Assembly (NCBI RefSeq): GCF_003568665.1
Contig: NZ_QXMH01000001.1
Coordinates: forward strand, 1,860,001 to 1,924,000
DNA length: 64,000 nucleotides
Source: Chitinophaga alhagiae
GTDB taxonomy: Bacteria; Bacteroidota; Bacteroidia; Chitinophagales; Chitinophagaceae
Direction of reading: 5' to 3'
This document shows positions 17,481-25,346 of the stretch, one piece after another. How positions within the stretch are numbered: the first letter of the stretch is position 1; every line of letters starts with the position of its first letter. Under the pieces are notes generated by a model. The model made no database searches, had not been told where the DNA came from, and saw only the letters and a program-made list of their open reading frames with translations. Both the position numbers and the translations under genes were made by a program.

Positions 17481-17730
17481 ATGCATAAACCTTGCGGCCC
17501 GCGTATTTAAAGGCGCCACTTTCCCACAGAAGAGACCATCGAAGCGCATCAATGCATAAACCTTGCGGCCCGCGTATTTAAAGGCGCCGCTTTCCCACAG
17601 AAGAGACCATCGAAGCGCATCAATGCATAAACCTTGCGGCCCGCGTATTTAAAGGCGCCGCTTTCCCGCAGAAAAGACCCTCAAAATCGGTGTATAAACC
17701 CCGCGCCGGCTTCCTTTCCCGCAAAAACTG
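17481..17730. repeat. 71-bp tandem repeat, three full copies plus a decayed fourth
   Basis: The word ATGCATAAACCTTGCGGCCC recurs at 17481, 17552 and 17623, exactly 71 bp apart. The first two units are nearly identical over the whole period, and the third diverges after CTTTCCCGCAGAAAAGACC. A shortened fourth copy (TGTATAAACCCCGCGCC to CTTTCCCGCAAAAACTG) ends about 30 bp before the DUF3500 start codon. Each unit contains GC-rich short palindromes (GCGGCCCGC, GGCGCC). There are no unique spacers, so this is not CRISPR. Possible roles are a regulatory array upstream of the DUF3500 gene or a neutral minisatellite. Confidence 0.92.
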
Positions 17731-17762
17731 TTGTATTTTGATCTGGCTTCATTCCACGCATC

Positions 17763-18794
17763 ATGAAAAAGCACGCCCTCCTTATTATTATATATGCCTT
17801 GTTAATACAGGGCGCTGCCTCGGCCCAATCTTCTTCCGGCGCTATTGAAAAGGCCGCCCGGGATTTTTTGACCGTGCTGGACACGGCCGCCCGGCGGCAG
17901 GCCTGTTTCTCCTGGGAAGAAGAAGAACGTTTCAACTGGCACTTTGTACCCCGTGCCCGGAAAGGCCTTCCGCTCAAGGACATGACGGATGCCCAGCGTG
18001 CCCGGGCCTATACCCTCCTCAAGGCCTGCCTGAGCGCAGACGGGTACAAAAAAGCCACTACCATTGTGGAAACCGAGTACGTGCTGCGGGCGCTGGAAGG
18101 CCGCGGGCCGGATGATGAGTACCGCCACCCGGGCAAGTACTATTTCTCCATTTTCGGGGAGCCGGGGGCCGGCAGGCCCTGGGGCTGGCGGATGGAGGGG
18201 CATCACCTCTCCCTGAACTTCTCCGCCGTTACCAATACCCTGGTGGCCGGCACGCCTGCTTTTATGGGCGCCAACCCGGCCATAGTGCCGGAAGGCCCGC
18301 ACAAAGGCCGCCAGATTCTCAAAGAGGAGTCCGCGCTGGCATTTGAACTGCTAAAAACCCTGGATACCAGGCAGTTGGAGCAAGCGCTGGTAGCGGAAAA
18401 AGCCCCGGCAGACATCATTACCGGCAATAAACGCAAAGCCTGGCTGCAAGACCCGCCCGGGCTGGGCTTTGGGCAAATGCAGGCCAAACAGCAGCAAATA
18501 CTGAAAAAACTGGTGGCGGTGTATGTAGACCGCTATACCAAGCTGATGGCGGATCTGTTGTGGAAAGAGATCAGCGCTTCGGGCTGGGAGCAGTTGCATT
18601 TTGCCTGGGCCGGGGGCAAAACCTGGGGAACAGCGCATTATTACCGTATCCAGGGCCCCACCTTCATTATAGAATATGATAACACGCAGAACAATGCCAA
18701 CCATGTGCACACTACCTTCCGCGACCTGAAAAATGATTTCGGGGAGGATATGCTGCTGCAGCACTACCGGCAGGCGCATGTGGGAAGCCGGTAA
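17763..18794 (+). CDS. Secreted DUF3500 domain protein
   Basis: The 343-residue protein has an N-terminal signal peptide (MKKHALLIIIYALLIQGAASAQ). Conserved DUF3500 (PF12006) segments include NWHFVPRARKGLPLKDM, ETEYVLRALEG, YYFSIFGEPG...WGWRMEGHHLSLNF, NPAIVPEGPHKGRQIL and a C-terminal HYYRIQGPTFIIEYDNTQNNANHVHTTFRD. The His-rich conserved motifs (EGHH, NHVHT) suggest a metal site, but no activity is established for the family. The gene stands alone just downstream of the 71-bp tandem repeats and is followed by a structured GC-rich 3' region. Confidence 0.85.
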   Translation: MKKHALLIIIYALLIQGAASAQSSSGAIEKAARDFLTVLDTAARRQACFSWEEEERFNWHFVPRARKGLPLKDMTDAQRARAYTLLKACLSADGYKKATTIVETEYVLRALEGRGPDDEYRHPGKYYFSIFGEPGAGRPWGWRMEGHHLSLNFSAVTNTLVAGTPAFMGANPAIVPEGPHKGRQILKEESALAFELLKTLDTRQLEQALVAEKAPADIITGNKRKAWLQDPPGLGFGQMQAKQQQILKKLVAVYVDRYTKLMADLLWKEISASGWEQLHFAWAGGKTWGTAHYYRIQGPTFIIEYDNTQNNANHVHTTFRDLKNDFGEDMLLQHYRQAHVGSR

Positions 18795-18802
18795 TAGGAG
18801 GC

Positions 18803-18868
18803 GGCCGGCTCAAAGGGCAACGCGGGCGTAACCGGCCAGCGGCAGGTGCCGCGGGGAACCTGAGCCGG
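18803..18868 (+). other. Structured GC-rich 3' region with alternative helices
   Basis: CCGGCTCA (805-812 of kb 18) can pair with TGAGCCGG (861-868). The overlapping GGCCGG (803-808) can instead pair with CCGGCC (832-837), and an internal GCGGC/GCCGC hairpin lies at 18838-18852. It starts just past the DUF3500 stop and has no T-tract, so it is not a standard terminator. It may be a structured 3' UTR or chance GC-rich pairing. Confidence 0.3.
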
Positions 18869-18983
18869 AACGTCCATTGACGGCATAGCTAACTCTCCAG
18901 GTACAATAGAAAACCTTTCCCTTCGCTCTGTAAAACATGAACTTTTTGTGGAATTGAACCGGAAAATACCGCCGGCGCGGCCC

Positions 18984-19436
18984 TTATACCTTGCGGCCCA
19001 GGTACTGGCTGTAATCTGGCAGAATAGCCGAATACTCCTGGTGCATCAGGGGCGATGTGAGCAAAAAGTCGGCAGACGCCCTGTTGCTGGCCATCGGGAT
19101 GTTCCACACCACGCCTAAACGCAGCAGCGCCTTGATGTCCGGGTCATGGGGCAGGGCCTCCATGGGGTCCCAGAAAAAGATGATCACGTCAATACGGCCT
19201 TCCGCTACGGCCGCCCCTATCTGCTGGTCGCCACCCAGCGGGCCGCTCAGCAGCTTGCGCACAGACACGTCCAGCGCCTCTTCGATCAGTTTGCCGGTGG
19301 TACCCGTGGCGTACAGCTCATGGCGGGCCAGCACCGTTTTGTTGTAAATAGCCCATTCCAGCATCTCCGCTTTCTTATGGTCATGCGCAATTAAGGCAAT
19401 CCGCTTGCGGGCGTGCAGGGTTTTAGTTAGTTGCAT
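18984..19436 (-). CDS. mgsA: Methylglyoxal synthase
   Basis: From the ATG at 19436 (MQLTKTLHARKRIALIAHDHKK) the protein has 150 residues, the usual family length. It converts dihydroxyacetone phosphate to methylglyoxal and phosphate, a bypass when phosphorylated sugars accumulate. Active-site and phosphate-binding segments are intact: AHDHKK, ATGTTGKLIEE, LSGPLGGDQQIGA (catalytic Asp in GGDQQ), FFWDPMEALPHDPDI and NIPMASNRASADF. The open frame continues upstream, but homology starts at this Met. It is divergent from nfuA with about 120 bp between the starts. Confidence 0.95.
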   Translation of the reverse strand: MQLTKTLHARKRIALIAHDHKKAEMLEWAIYNKTVLARHELYATGTTGKLIEEALDVSVRKLLSGPLGGDQQIGAAVAEGRIDVIIFFWDPMEALPHDPDIKALLRLGVVWNIPMASNRASADFLLTSPLMHQEYSAILPDYSQYLGRKV

Positions 19437-19525
19437 ATTGCAAAAATAATTAAATAGACGAGTTGAAGGTAGCCTGTTTGCGCTGGCAAGAGAAAAAGAC
19501 CGGCGGGAGTGTCGGCAATTTTTGC

Positions 19526-19533
19526 TAATTTTG
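19526..19533 (+). promoter_or_regulatory. Bacteroidota -7 promoter element for nfuA
   Basis: TAATTTTG matches the TAnnTTTG consensus exactly and lies 21 bp before the nfuA ATG. No good TTG is present at the -33 position. Confidence 0.45.
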
Positions 19534-19554
19534 CAGGAGAAAATTGTTGATATA

Positions 19555-20136
19555 ATGATAAAAACAGGAAATCCCATTATTAGTATCTATACGGAAATGA
19601 CGCCGAACCCGGAAACGATGAAGTTTGTGGTGAACAAGCTCCTGTATCCGAATAAATCTATTGATTTCCCCGATGCGGCCAGCACCGAGCCTTCTCCGCT
19701 GGCGGCAGAACTGTTCACCTTCCCGTTCATCAGGGGGGTGTTCATCTGCAGCAACTTTGTAACGCTCACCAAAACCAATGATACAGACTGGACGGACGTG
19801 ATCCCCACCATCAAACAGTTCCTGAAAGAGTACCTGGAAGATAACCGCCCGGTGATCAATGAGGACAAGATCGTGACCGCGCCCGCATTCAGCGGTGATG
19901 AGAGCGATGTGGTGCAACGCATCAAGGAGTTGCTGGAAAACCATGTAAAACCCGCAGTAGAAATGGACGGCGGCGCCATCCAGTTCAAAGACTACCACGA
20001 CGGAGTGGTAACCCTTATGCTGCAGGGCTCATGTTCAGGCTGCCCCTCTTCCATGATTACGCTGAAAGCCGGTATTGAAGGCATGATGAAGCGTATGATC
20101 CCGGAAGTGAAAGAAGTGGTGGCAGAAGCAGAATAA
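19555..20136 (+). CDS. Nfu/NifU-type iron-sulfur cluster carrier
   Basis: The 193-residue protein from ATG 19555 has two domains. The first is an Nfu_N domain (about 5-95: ISIYTEMTPNPETMKFVVN, FTFPFIRGVFICSNFVTLTK). The second is a C-terminal NifU domain (about 115-190) with the cluster-binding CxxC in LQGSCSGCPSSMITLK and the preceding VKPAVEMDGGAIQF. Such proteins receive Fe-S clusters from the assembly machinery and deliver them to apo-enzymes. It is a single-gene unit with its own -7 element and terminator. Confidence 0.93.
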   Translation: MIKTGNPIISIYTEMTPNPETMKFVVNKLLYPNKSIDFPDAASTEPSPLAAELFTFPFIRGVFICSNFVTLTKTNDTDWTDVIPTIKQFLKEYLEDNRPVINEDKIVTAPAFSGDESDVVQRIKELLENHVKPAVEMDGGAIQFKDYHDGVVTLMLQGSCSGCPSSMITLKAGIEGMMKRMIPEVKEVVAEAE

Positions 20137-20165
20137 GCCATAGTTGAGTGAATGATAGTGTTAGA

Positions 20166-20193
20166 AGCGCAGCCTTGCCGGTTGCGCTTTTTT
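20166..20193 (+). terminator. Terminator after nfuA
   Basis: AGCGCA and TGCGCT form the stem around an eleven-base loop, followed by TTTTTTA. It lies 30 bp past the nfuA stop. Confidence 0.7.
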
Positions 20194-20221
20194 ATTGTGC
20201 CGATTAATTAGCTTTACACCC

Positions 20222-21877
20222 ATGAGATGGATCGTATTAGGATGCGTGTTCTGCCTGTGCGGCGCGCAGGTGCGGGCACAGCAGGCAGAGGCCGTGGTTA
20301 CGTATGGCTTCCGCAACAATGGGAAAGAATCCCGCGGTGAACAACAGATTTTTATCAAAGGCGCCCAGGTGAGGCTGGCGCCGCAGGGAAGGCAAACGGA
20401 GCAACAGTTTTTGCACACCGGCCAAAAGGCCAGCTACCAGGTACTGGGCGGCTATACCCTTAAAAAGGACTTTTCGGAATACGCAAAACCCGAGCTGTTA
20501 CCGGGTATTGACACCATCCTGGGCATTCCCTGCAAAAAGGCAAAGGTCTTCATCCGTTCCAACACCATTGAAGTATGGTATACCAACCACCTGAAGATCA
20601 AAGGCAGCCCCCACCTCACCATTGCGCCCGGGCTGGGCCTGGTACTGAAAACCATCCGCAACGGCAATACCGAAACTTTTGCCAAAAACATCAGCTACCG
20701 CCCCGTAACAAAAGAGGAACTGGCCTGGCCGGCATCCTGGGGCCAGCTGGTAGACGAGCCAACCTACCAGCGGCAGGTGATAGAAAGCCGCTATACCACG
20801 CTGAACATTTTTGACAGGGAACAGATCGCCTTCGGCAACAATACGCATAACCCCGCGCCGGAACAGCTCAACGCCACTTACCGGTTTTCAGGCGGCACGG
20901 TGATACTCAAAAAAGTGGCCCTGCCGGCCACAAAGCCCGGCCAGCGGCTGTTTGCAGAGCTGGTAGAATATTCCAACGGCGATGCGTATGACCGTACGGG
21001 CTCGGTATTCATGATCCCTACAGACAAAGCCGTGTCTTTCCTGGACGGGCTTGAAAAAGGCGTACAGGCGTTACCGGTATACACGGCCCGCAACGGCAAA
21101 AAATACCAGGGCGTAACGGCAACAGAAAATTACCTGCCCCCGCTGGAGCTGATGCGTTTCTTCACGCCCTTTGGCGTAGGGCATTTCAACGCCCAGGCAA
21201 AGATCAAGGGGTATAACTGGGCAGACTCCGCCGTGTACAAACAGGATATTACCGCCCTGCTGCCGCGCTTGCAGGGAGAAGTATGGATCGGTATATTTAT
21301 CGGCAATTATGACAAGGGCGGCCACAAGGCCAGCCTGCGGTTCAAATACTACCCGGGTTACGAAGGGGAAAACAATGCCGCTTCCAAAGCCTGGCTCCTG
21401 CCGGTTTTCAACAGCACCAACCTGATGGAAATGGCCGGGCAGGAATACGGGACAATGTTTGACACAGACTCCCTCACCGTAACGGTCAACATTCCCGAAG
21501 GCGTAAAAAACCTGAAGCTGCGTTACATTACTACCGGCCATGGCGGCTGGGGCGGCGGTGACGAGTTTGTGCCCAAGCAGAACGAGATCTTTGCGGATGG
21601 CAAAAGGGTGTACCACTTTACCCCCTGGCGGGAAGACTGTGCTACCTACCGCCTGCTGAACCCCGCTTCGGGTAATTTTGGCAACGGCCTGTCTTCTTCA
21701 GACCTGAGCCGCTCCAACTGGTGCCCCGGCACTTTGACCCTGCCGGTAGATATTCCGTTACCGCAGCTGGGCGCCGGCACGCATACCCTGCAGGTGGCCA
21801 TTCCGCTGGGCAAGCCGGAAGGCGGCAGTTTCAGCGCCTGGAACGTTTCCGGCGTGCTGATCGGGGAAAAAGAATAA
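20222..21877 (+). CDS. Secreted GLPGLI-like / PNGase F-like glycosidase fusion
   Basis: The 551-residue protein has a signal peptide (MRWIVLGCVFCLCGAQVRAQQ). Residues about 20-170 resemble the GLPGLI family: VTYGFRNNGKESRGEQQIFIKG, then GIDTILGIPCKKAKVFIRSNTIEVWYT. From about 215 to the end the sequence follows the two eight-stranded domains of peptide-N-glycosidase F. Landmarks are FTPFGVGHFN, VYKQDITALLP, GEVWIGIFIGNYDKGGH, TTGHGGWGGGDEFVPKQNEIF, WREDCATYRLLNPASGNF and SFSAWNVSGVLIGE. PNGase F releases N-glycans from Asn as intact oligosaccharides. It probably acts in the periplasm or outside the cell. Monocistronic with its own terminator. Confidence 0.85.
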   Translation: MRWIVLGCVFCLCGAQVRAQQAEAVVTYGFRNNGKESRGEQQIFIKGAQVRLAPQGRQTEQQFLHTGQKASYQVLGGYTLKKDFSEYAKPELLPGIDTILGIPCKKAKVFIRSNTIEVWYTNHLKIKGSPHLTIAPGLGLVLKTIRNGNTETFAKNISYRPVTKEELAWPASWGQLVDEPTYQRQVIESRYTTLNIFDREQIAFGNNTHNPAPEQLNATYRFSGGTVILKKVALPATKPGQRLFAELVEYSNGDAYDRTGSVFMIPTDKAVSFLDGLEKGVQALPVYTARNGKKYQGVTATENYLPPLELMRFFTPFGVGHFNAQAKIKGYNWADSAVYKQDITALLPRLQGEVWIGIFIGNYDKGGHKASLRFKYYPGYEGENNAASKAWLLPVFNSTNLMEMAGQEYGTMFDTDSLTVTVNIPEGVKNLKLRYITTGHGGWGGGDEFVPKQNEIFADGKRVYHFTPWREDCATYRLLNPASGNFGNGLSSSDLSRSNWCPGTLTLPVDIPLPQLGAGTHTLQVAIPLGKPEGGSFSAWNVSGVLIGEKE

Positions 21878-21893
21878 AAGAAACTTTCTAAAA

Positions 21894-21928
21894 AGGAGGC
21901 CGTTCAACGCAGCCTCCTGCTTTTTTTA
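21894..21928 (+). terminator. Terminator after the PNGase F-like gene
   Basis: AGGAGGC/GCCTCCT stem with an eleven-base loop, followed by GCTTTTTTT. The T-tract runs into the pnuC start region, so pnuC must be read through or have a promoter very close by. Confidence 0.7.
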
Positions 21929-21929
21929 T

Positions 21930-22556
21930 ATGCAAGAACTTTTACAGGGAATTACAACAGGGCTGCGGCAAATGACGTGGATAGACATTACGGCGGTGTT
22001 CTTTGCCGTGCTGAGCGTATTGTGCTCCCGGCAGAACAGCGTGTGGGTGTACCCTACGGGCATTATCAGCACGGCCCTGATCGTTTACGCCTACGTGCAG
22101 CCCGCCGTAGGCCTATATGGGGAAGCGGCGCTGAACGTGTATTATTTTACCATGAGCGTATATGGCTGGTACCACTGGACGCATAAAGACCGCCGCAACC
22201 AGGAGGTGGAAATATCCCGGACGGACCGGCGGGAGCTGGGCATTGCCACGGGCATTGCGCTGATAGGCTGGGGCATTATTTACCTGGTACTGCACCGGTT
22301 CTCAGACTCCAACGTACCCGTGCTGGACGCCTTTGTTTCCTCAACGGCCTGGAGCGGCATGTGGCTGCTGGCCAAACGGAAGCTGGAAAACTGGATCTTT
22401 CTGAACATCTCCAATCTTGTGGCCGTACCGCTGCTGTTCTATAAAGCGCAGCCGTTGTATGCATTTTTAACTATCTTCCTGTTCATTGTAGCGGTGAACG
22501 GTTATTTTCACTGGCTGAAACTTTACCGCCTGCAACCAAACGAAAACAAGCCTTGA
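21930..22556 (+). CDS. pnuC: Nicotinamide riboside transporter, PnuC family
   Basis: The 208-residue integral membrane protein has about seven hydrophobic helices. The PnuC signature stretch is clear: FFAVLSVLCSRQNSVWVYPTG, then YGEAALNVYYFTMSVYGWYHW and NIVALLFYKA-like NLVAVPLLFYKAQPLYAFLT. PnuC proteins move nicotinamide riboside by facilitated diffusion, trapped by phosphorylation inside. The stop codon overlaps the TTG start of the downstream kinase-like gene (TTGA), so translation of the two is coupled and the pair forms an NAD salvage unit. Confidence 0.93.
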   Translation: MQELLQGITTGLRQMTWIDITAVFFAVLSVLCSRQNSVWVYPTGIISTALIVYAYVQPAVGLYGEAALNVYYFTMSVYGWYHWTHKDRRNQEVEISRTDRRELGIATGIALIGWGIIYLVLHRFSDSNVPVLDAFVSSTAWSGMWLLAKRKLENWIFLNISNLVAVPLLFYKAQPLYAFLTIFLFIVAVNGYFHWLKLYRLQPNENKP

Positions 22557-23068
22557 AAAAAATTGTGGTCATAGGGCCGGAGTCTACCGGCAAAAGCACC
22601 TTGAGCGCGGCATTGGCGGAGCATTTCAATACCGTTTGGGTGAGAGAGTTTGCGAGGGGCTACCTGGAAACATTGCGCCGGCCATACGAAAAGGATGATC
22701 TGCTCACCATTGCCGAAGGGCAGTTGCGGTTGGAAGATGAAGCCGCCGCAAAGGCGAACAGCCTGCTCATCTGCGATACAGACCTGCAGGTGATCAAAGT
22801 GTGGAGCGAAGCAAAATATGGCGATTGCGACCCGCGCATCCTGCAAATGATCGCTGCCCGAGAATACAACGGCTACCTGCTGACCTACATTGACGTACCC
22901 TGGGTAGATGATCCGCTGCGGGAGCACCCGCGGCCGGAAGAACGCGTTTACTTCTATAACATTTACCGGGATATTGTGATCAATACAGGCCAGCCCTGGG
23001 CAGACATCCGCGGCGGGCAGGAGGAAAGGCTGCAGGCGGCTATTGCGGCGGTGAACAGCATGTTGTAG
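22553..23068 (+). CDS. NadR-like ATPase / nicotinamide riboside kinase
   Basis: The 171-residue P-loop protein starts at a TTG codon overlapping the pnuC stop by 4 bp. The reading KKIVVIGPESTGKST puts the Walker A motif directly at the N-terminus. Following features fit the AAA_28/NadR C-terminal kinase family: VREFARGYLET, LLICDTDLQVIKVWSE and DVPWVDDPLREHP. It lacks the NMN adenylyltransferase domain of full NadR, so it probably only phosphorylates nicotinamide riboside to NMN, trapping the substrate brought in by PnuC. Confidence 0.9.
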   Translation: MKKIVVIGPESTGKSTLSAALAEHFNTVWVREFARGYLETLRRPYEKDDLLTIAEGQLRLEDEAAAKANSLLICDTDLQVIKVWSEAKYGDCDPRILQMIAAREYNGYLLTYIDVPWVDDPLREHPRPEERVYFYNIYRDIVINTGQPWADIRGGQEERLQAAIAAVNSML

Positions 23069-23147
23069 AGCAGCGGGGTTTTGCACGGCCGGTAAAAAGT
23101 TCCCGGCCCGCCCCGCGGAAGCAGGCGCCCGGGCGTTGGGGGAAATA

Positions 23148-23855
23148 CTATTTCACCAGCTCCGCCACATCCTTGTCGCCCGCCAGGTTGCGCATCTGGA
23201 GCAGGATGCGGCGCTGCCGGTTATAGGTGATACGCGCCGGCGGCACTACGGTATATGAAACGGGGTTGGGCAGGCAGGCAATGATCATGGCAGACTCTTC
23301 CCGGTTGAGGTTGGCGGCGGGTTTTTTGTAATAGGCCTGCGCGGCGGCTTCCACGCCAAAAATGCCTTCGCCCGTTTCCGCCACGTTCAGGTATACTTCC
23401 AGTATGCGCTTCTTGCCCCAGACCTTTTCTATCATGAACGTAAAGTACACTTCAAGTCCCTTGCGCAGGTAGCTGCGGCCCTGCCAGAGAAAAACGTTTT
23501 TGGCTACCTGCTGGCTGATGGTGCTGGCCCCTCTTATCTTTTTGCTCTTTTTGTTGTGCTTCATGGCCTTTTCAATAGACTTGAAATCAAACCCGTCATG
23601 GTCGGGGAAAAGCTGGTCTTCGCTGGCTATGGCCGCCAGCTTTACGTGCTGGGACATTTCGTTCAGCCGCACATAGTCACGCTGAAAAGACTTGTCTGTG
23701 CCCCAAAGGCTGAACCAGCTGCTGATCATGGTAACCGTAACAGGCGGGTTTACCCAGCGGAGCAGGATGATGTACAACAGTTGCGCAACAAACAGTATGA
23801 GGAATATTTTTTTTAACAGTCGCCAGGTTCTGGGAACAATGCCTTTTAATTTCAT
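23148..23855 (-). CDS. mtgA: Monofunctional biosynthetic peptidoglycan transglycosylase
   Basis: From the ATG at 23855 (MKLKGIVPRTWRLLKK) the protein has 235 residues; the open frame further upstream begins only with TTG. A membrane anchor (IFLILFVAQLLYIILL) is followed by the glycosyltransferase family 51 domain. Conserved motifs are AAIASEDQLFPDHDGFD (catalytic Glu in SEDQ), RGASTISQQVAKNVFLWQGRSYLRKGLE, EKVWGKKRILEVYLNVAETGEGIFGVEAAAQAYY and the final ACLPNP. It polymerises lipid II into glycan strands at the inner membrane and has no transpeptidase domain. Confidence 0.95.
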   Translation of the reverse strand: MKLKGIVPRTWRLLKKIFLILFVAQLLYIILLRWVNPPVTVTMISSWFSLWGTDKSFQRDYVRLNEMSQHVKLAAIASEDQLFPDHDGFDFKSIEKAMKHNKKSKKIRGASTISQQVAKNVFLWQGRSYLRKGLEVYFTFMIEKVWGKKRILEVYLNVAETGEGIFGVEAAAQAYYKKPAANLNREESAMIIACLPNPVSYTVVPPARITYNRQRRILLQMRNLAGDKDVAELVK

Positions 23856-23962
23856 CCAGGTGTTTTTCAATATCGGGCGGAAAGTTAGCAAGATTATTGC
23901 GTATTTTTCAACAGCAACATTGCCGCAGCATTGATTGTTATAATCTTATACAAACAGGAATT

Positions 23963-24580
23963 ATGAGACTGGAACTGCATCCGCAAAATCCGAACCCGCG
24001 TAACCTGAAAACAATTATCGAGTGCCTGAAAGACGGGGGCGTGGTGATCTACCCTACTGATACGGTGTACGGTATGGGCTGCGATATTTTCAAGCCCGGT
24101 GCGGTGGAGCGTATTTGCCGCATCAAAGGCATAGATCCTAAAAAGTCGCATTTTTCTTTTATCTGTTACGATCTCAGCCATCTTACAGACTATACCAAAA
24201 GCGTGGACACCCCGCTGTTCCGGCTGCTGAAAAAAGCATTGCCGGGGCCATACACGTTCATATTGCCAGCCAGCCGGCAGGTGCCCAAAATGCTGAAAAC
24301 AAAACGGGACACCGTGGGCATCCGCGTGCCTGACAACCTGATCTGCCGCACGCTGGTGAAAGAGCTGGGCAATCCCATCATGAGCACGTCTTTACCGGTA
24401 GAAGCGTACGTGGAAGAATATACAGACCCCGAGATCATCCATGACAAATTTGGCAAGCTGGTGGATATTGTGGTAGATGGCGGGCCGGGCGGCATTGTTG
24501 CCTCTACCGTGGTGGACTGTACCGGGCCGGAGCCGGAGCTGGTAAGGGAAGGGGCCGGCAGTTGGGAAGAGCTGGTGTAG
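23963..24580 (+). CDS. YrdC/Sua5/YciO-family L-threonylcarbamoyladenylate synthase-like protein
   Basis: From ATG 23963 (MRLELHPQNPNPRNLKTI) the protein has 205 residues, a single YrdC domain without the Sua5 C-terminal extension. Conserved segments are VVIYPTDTVYGMGCDIF, KSHFSFICYDLSHL, LPGPYTFILPAS, TVGIRVPDN and NPIMSTSLPV. The family makes threonylcarbamoyl-AMP for tRNA t6A modification. This sequence looks closer to the YciO branch, for which the cellular role is less certain. It is divergent from mtgA with about 107 bp between starts. Confidence 0.88.
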   Translation: MRLELHPQNPNPRNLKTIIECLKDGGVVIYPTDTVYGMGCDIFKPGAVERICRIKGIDPKKSHFSFICYDLSHLTDYTKSVDTPLFRLLKKALPGPYTFILPASRQVPKMLKTKRDTVGIRVPDNLICRTLVKELGNPIMSTSLPVEAYVEEYTDPEIIHDKFGKLVDIVVDGGPGGIVASTVVDCTGPEPELVREGAGSWEELV

Positions 24581-24654
24581 CGGAAAGAGCCGCGGCGTAG
24601 AGCAAGCACTGTAAACATAGCAGCCGGTGCAAAAGCACCGTTCCGGCATGGCAC

Positions 24655-24687
24655 AAAAAAGAACGGCGTCATACAAGTACCGCTCTT
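24655..24687 (-). terminator. Terminator after the GNAT gene
   Basis: On the minus strand AGAGCGG pairs with CCGTTCT (one G-T wobble) around a roughly nineteen-base loop, followed by TTTTTT, a few bases past the stop at 24693. Confidence 0.55.
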
Positions 24688-24692
24688 CAATT

Positions 24693-25247
24693 TTATGGCA
24701 GGCCGGTTGTTTGATGAGCGGTTTGGGTGGCCTCATACTGTTCGCGCGTAATTTCCCAGCGCCACAGCTGGTCGGCCTCTGTGCCGTTTACGGCGCCGCC
24801 AAAGCGCATGCCGCATTTCTGCAGCACTTTTACGGCCGCGTTATATTCTTCCAGGGTATGCGCAATTACCTTCTGAACGTATGCATGGTTAAATGCAAAA
24901 CGGATCAGCACTTCCGCCATCTCCGTGGCGTAGCCCTGCTCGCGGTAATCAACAGATATTTCGTAGCCGATCTCTACCACGCCATCCGGTGTAGGGCGGC
25001 CTTTAAAGCCGCCGGTGCCAATGAGGCGGTTGTCTGCCTTGTGAATGGCCAAATAAAAGAACCATCCCAGCAAAGCCGGATCATTCCGCAACTTATCGTA
25101 AGCTACCAACACCATTTCAGGAAATTCCGTCCAGTTTTCCGGTACATCTACTCCTAAAGTCTGGGCTAATGCTTCATTCCCATGCAGCAACGCTTCAAAA
25201 TATTTCAACGTGCAGGGCAACAACTGTAACCTTGTGGTTTGGATCAT
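24693..25247 (-). CDS. RimJ/RimL-type GNAT N-acetyltransferase
   Basis: The 184-residue protein opens MIQTTRLQLLPCTLKYFEALL, the typical start of the Acetyltransf_3 group (ribosomal protein or small-molecule acetyltransferases). It contains RLIGTGGFKGRP, VEIGYEISVDYREQGYATEMAEVLIRFAF (acetyl-CoA motif R/QxxGYA) and a final QKVIAHTLEEYNAAVKVLQKCGMRF. The acceptor cannot be inferred. It lies upstream of and divergent from no partner, and ends in its own terminator. Confidence 0.85.
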   Translation of the reverse strand: MIQTTRLQLLPCTLKYFEALLHGNEALAQTLGVDVPENWTEFPEMVLVAYDKLRNDPALLGWFFYLAIHKADNRLIGTGGFKGRPTPDGVVEIGYEISVDYREQGYATEMAEVLIRFAFNHAYVQKVIAHTLEEYNAAVKVLQKCGMRFGGAVNGTEADQLWRWEITREQYEATQTAHQTTGLP

Positions 25248-25346
25248 ATATGAAAACTAGTAAAGGATTTCCGGAAATGCAAGGGGCATGCCAACAAAGA
25301 ATTGACAGATCCGGGATGACAAATATACAGGACGGGAAGCGCCGGG

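Noticed and set aside
17481..17730. Tandem repeats considered as a CRISPR array
   Set aside because: The units are contiguous 71-bp near-identical copies with no unique spacers, and no cas gene is present.
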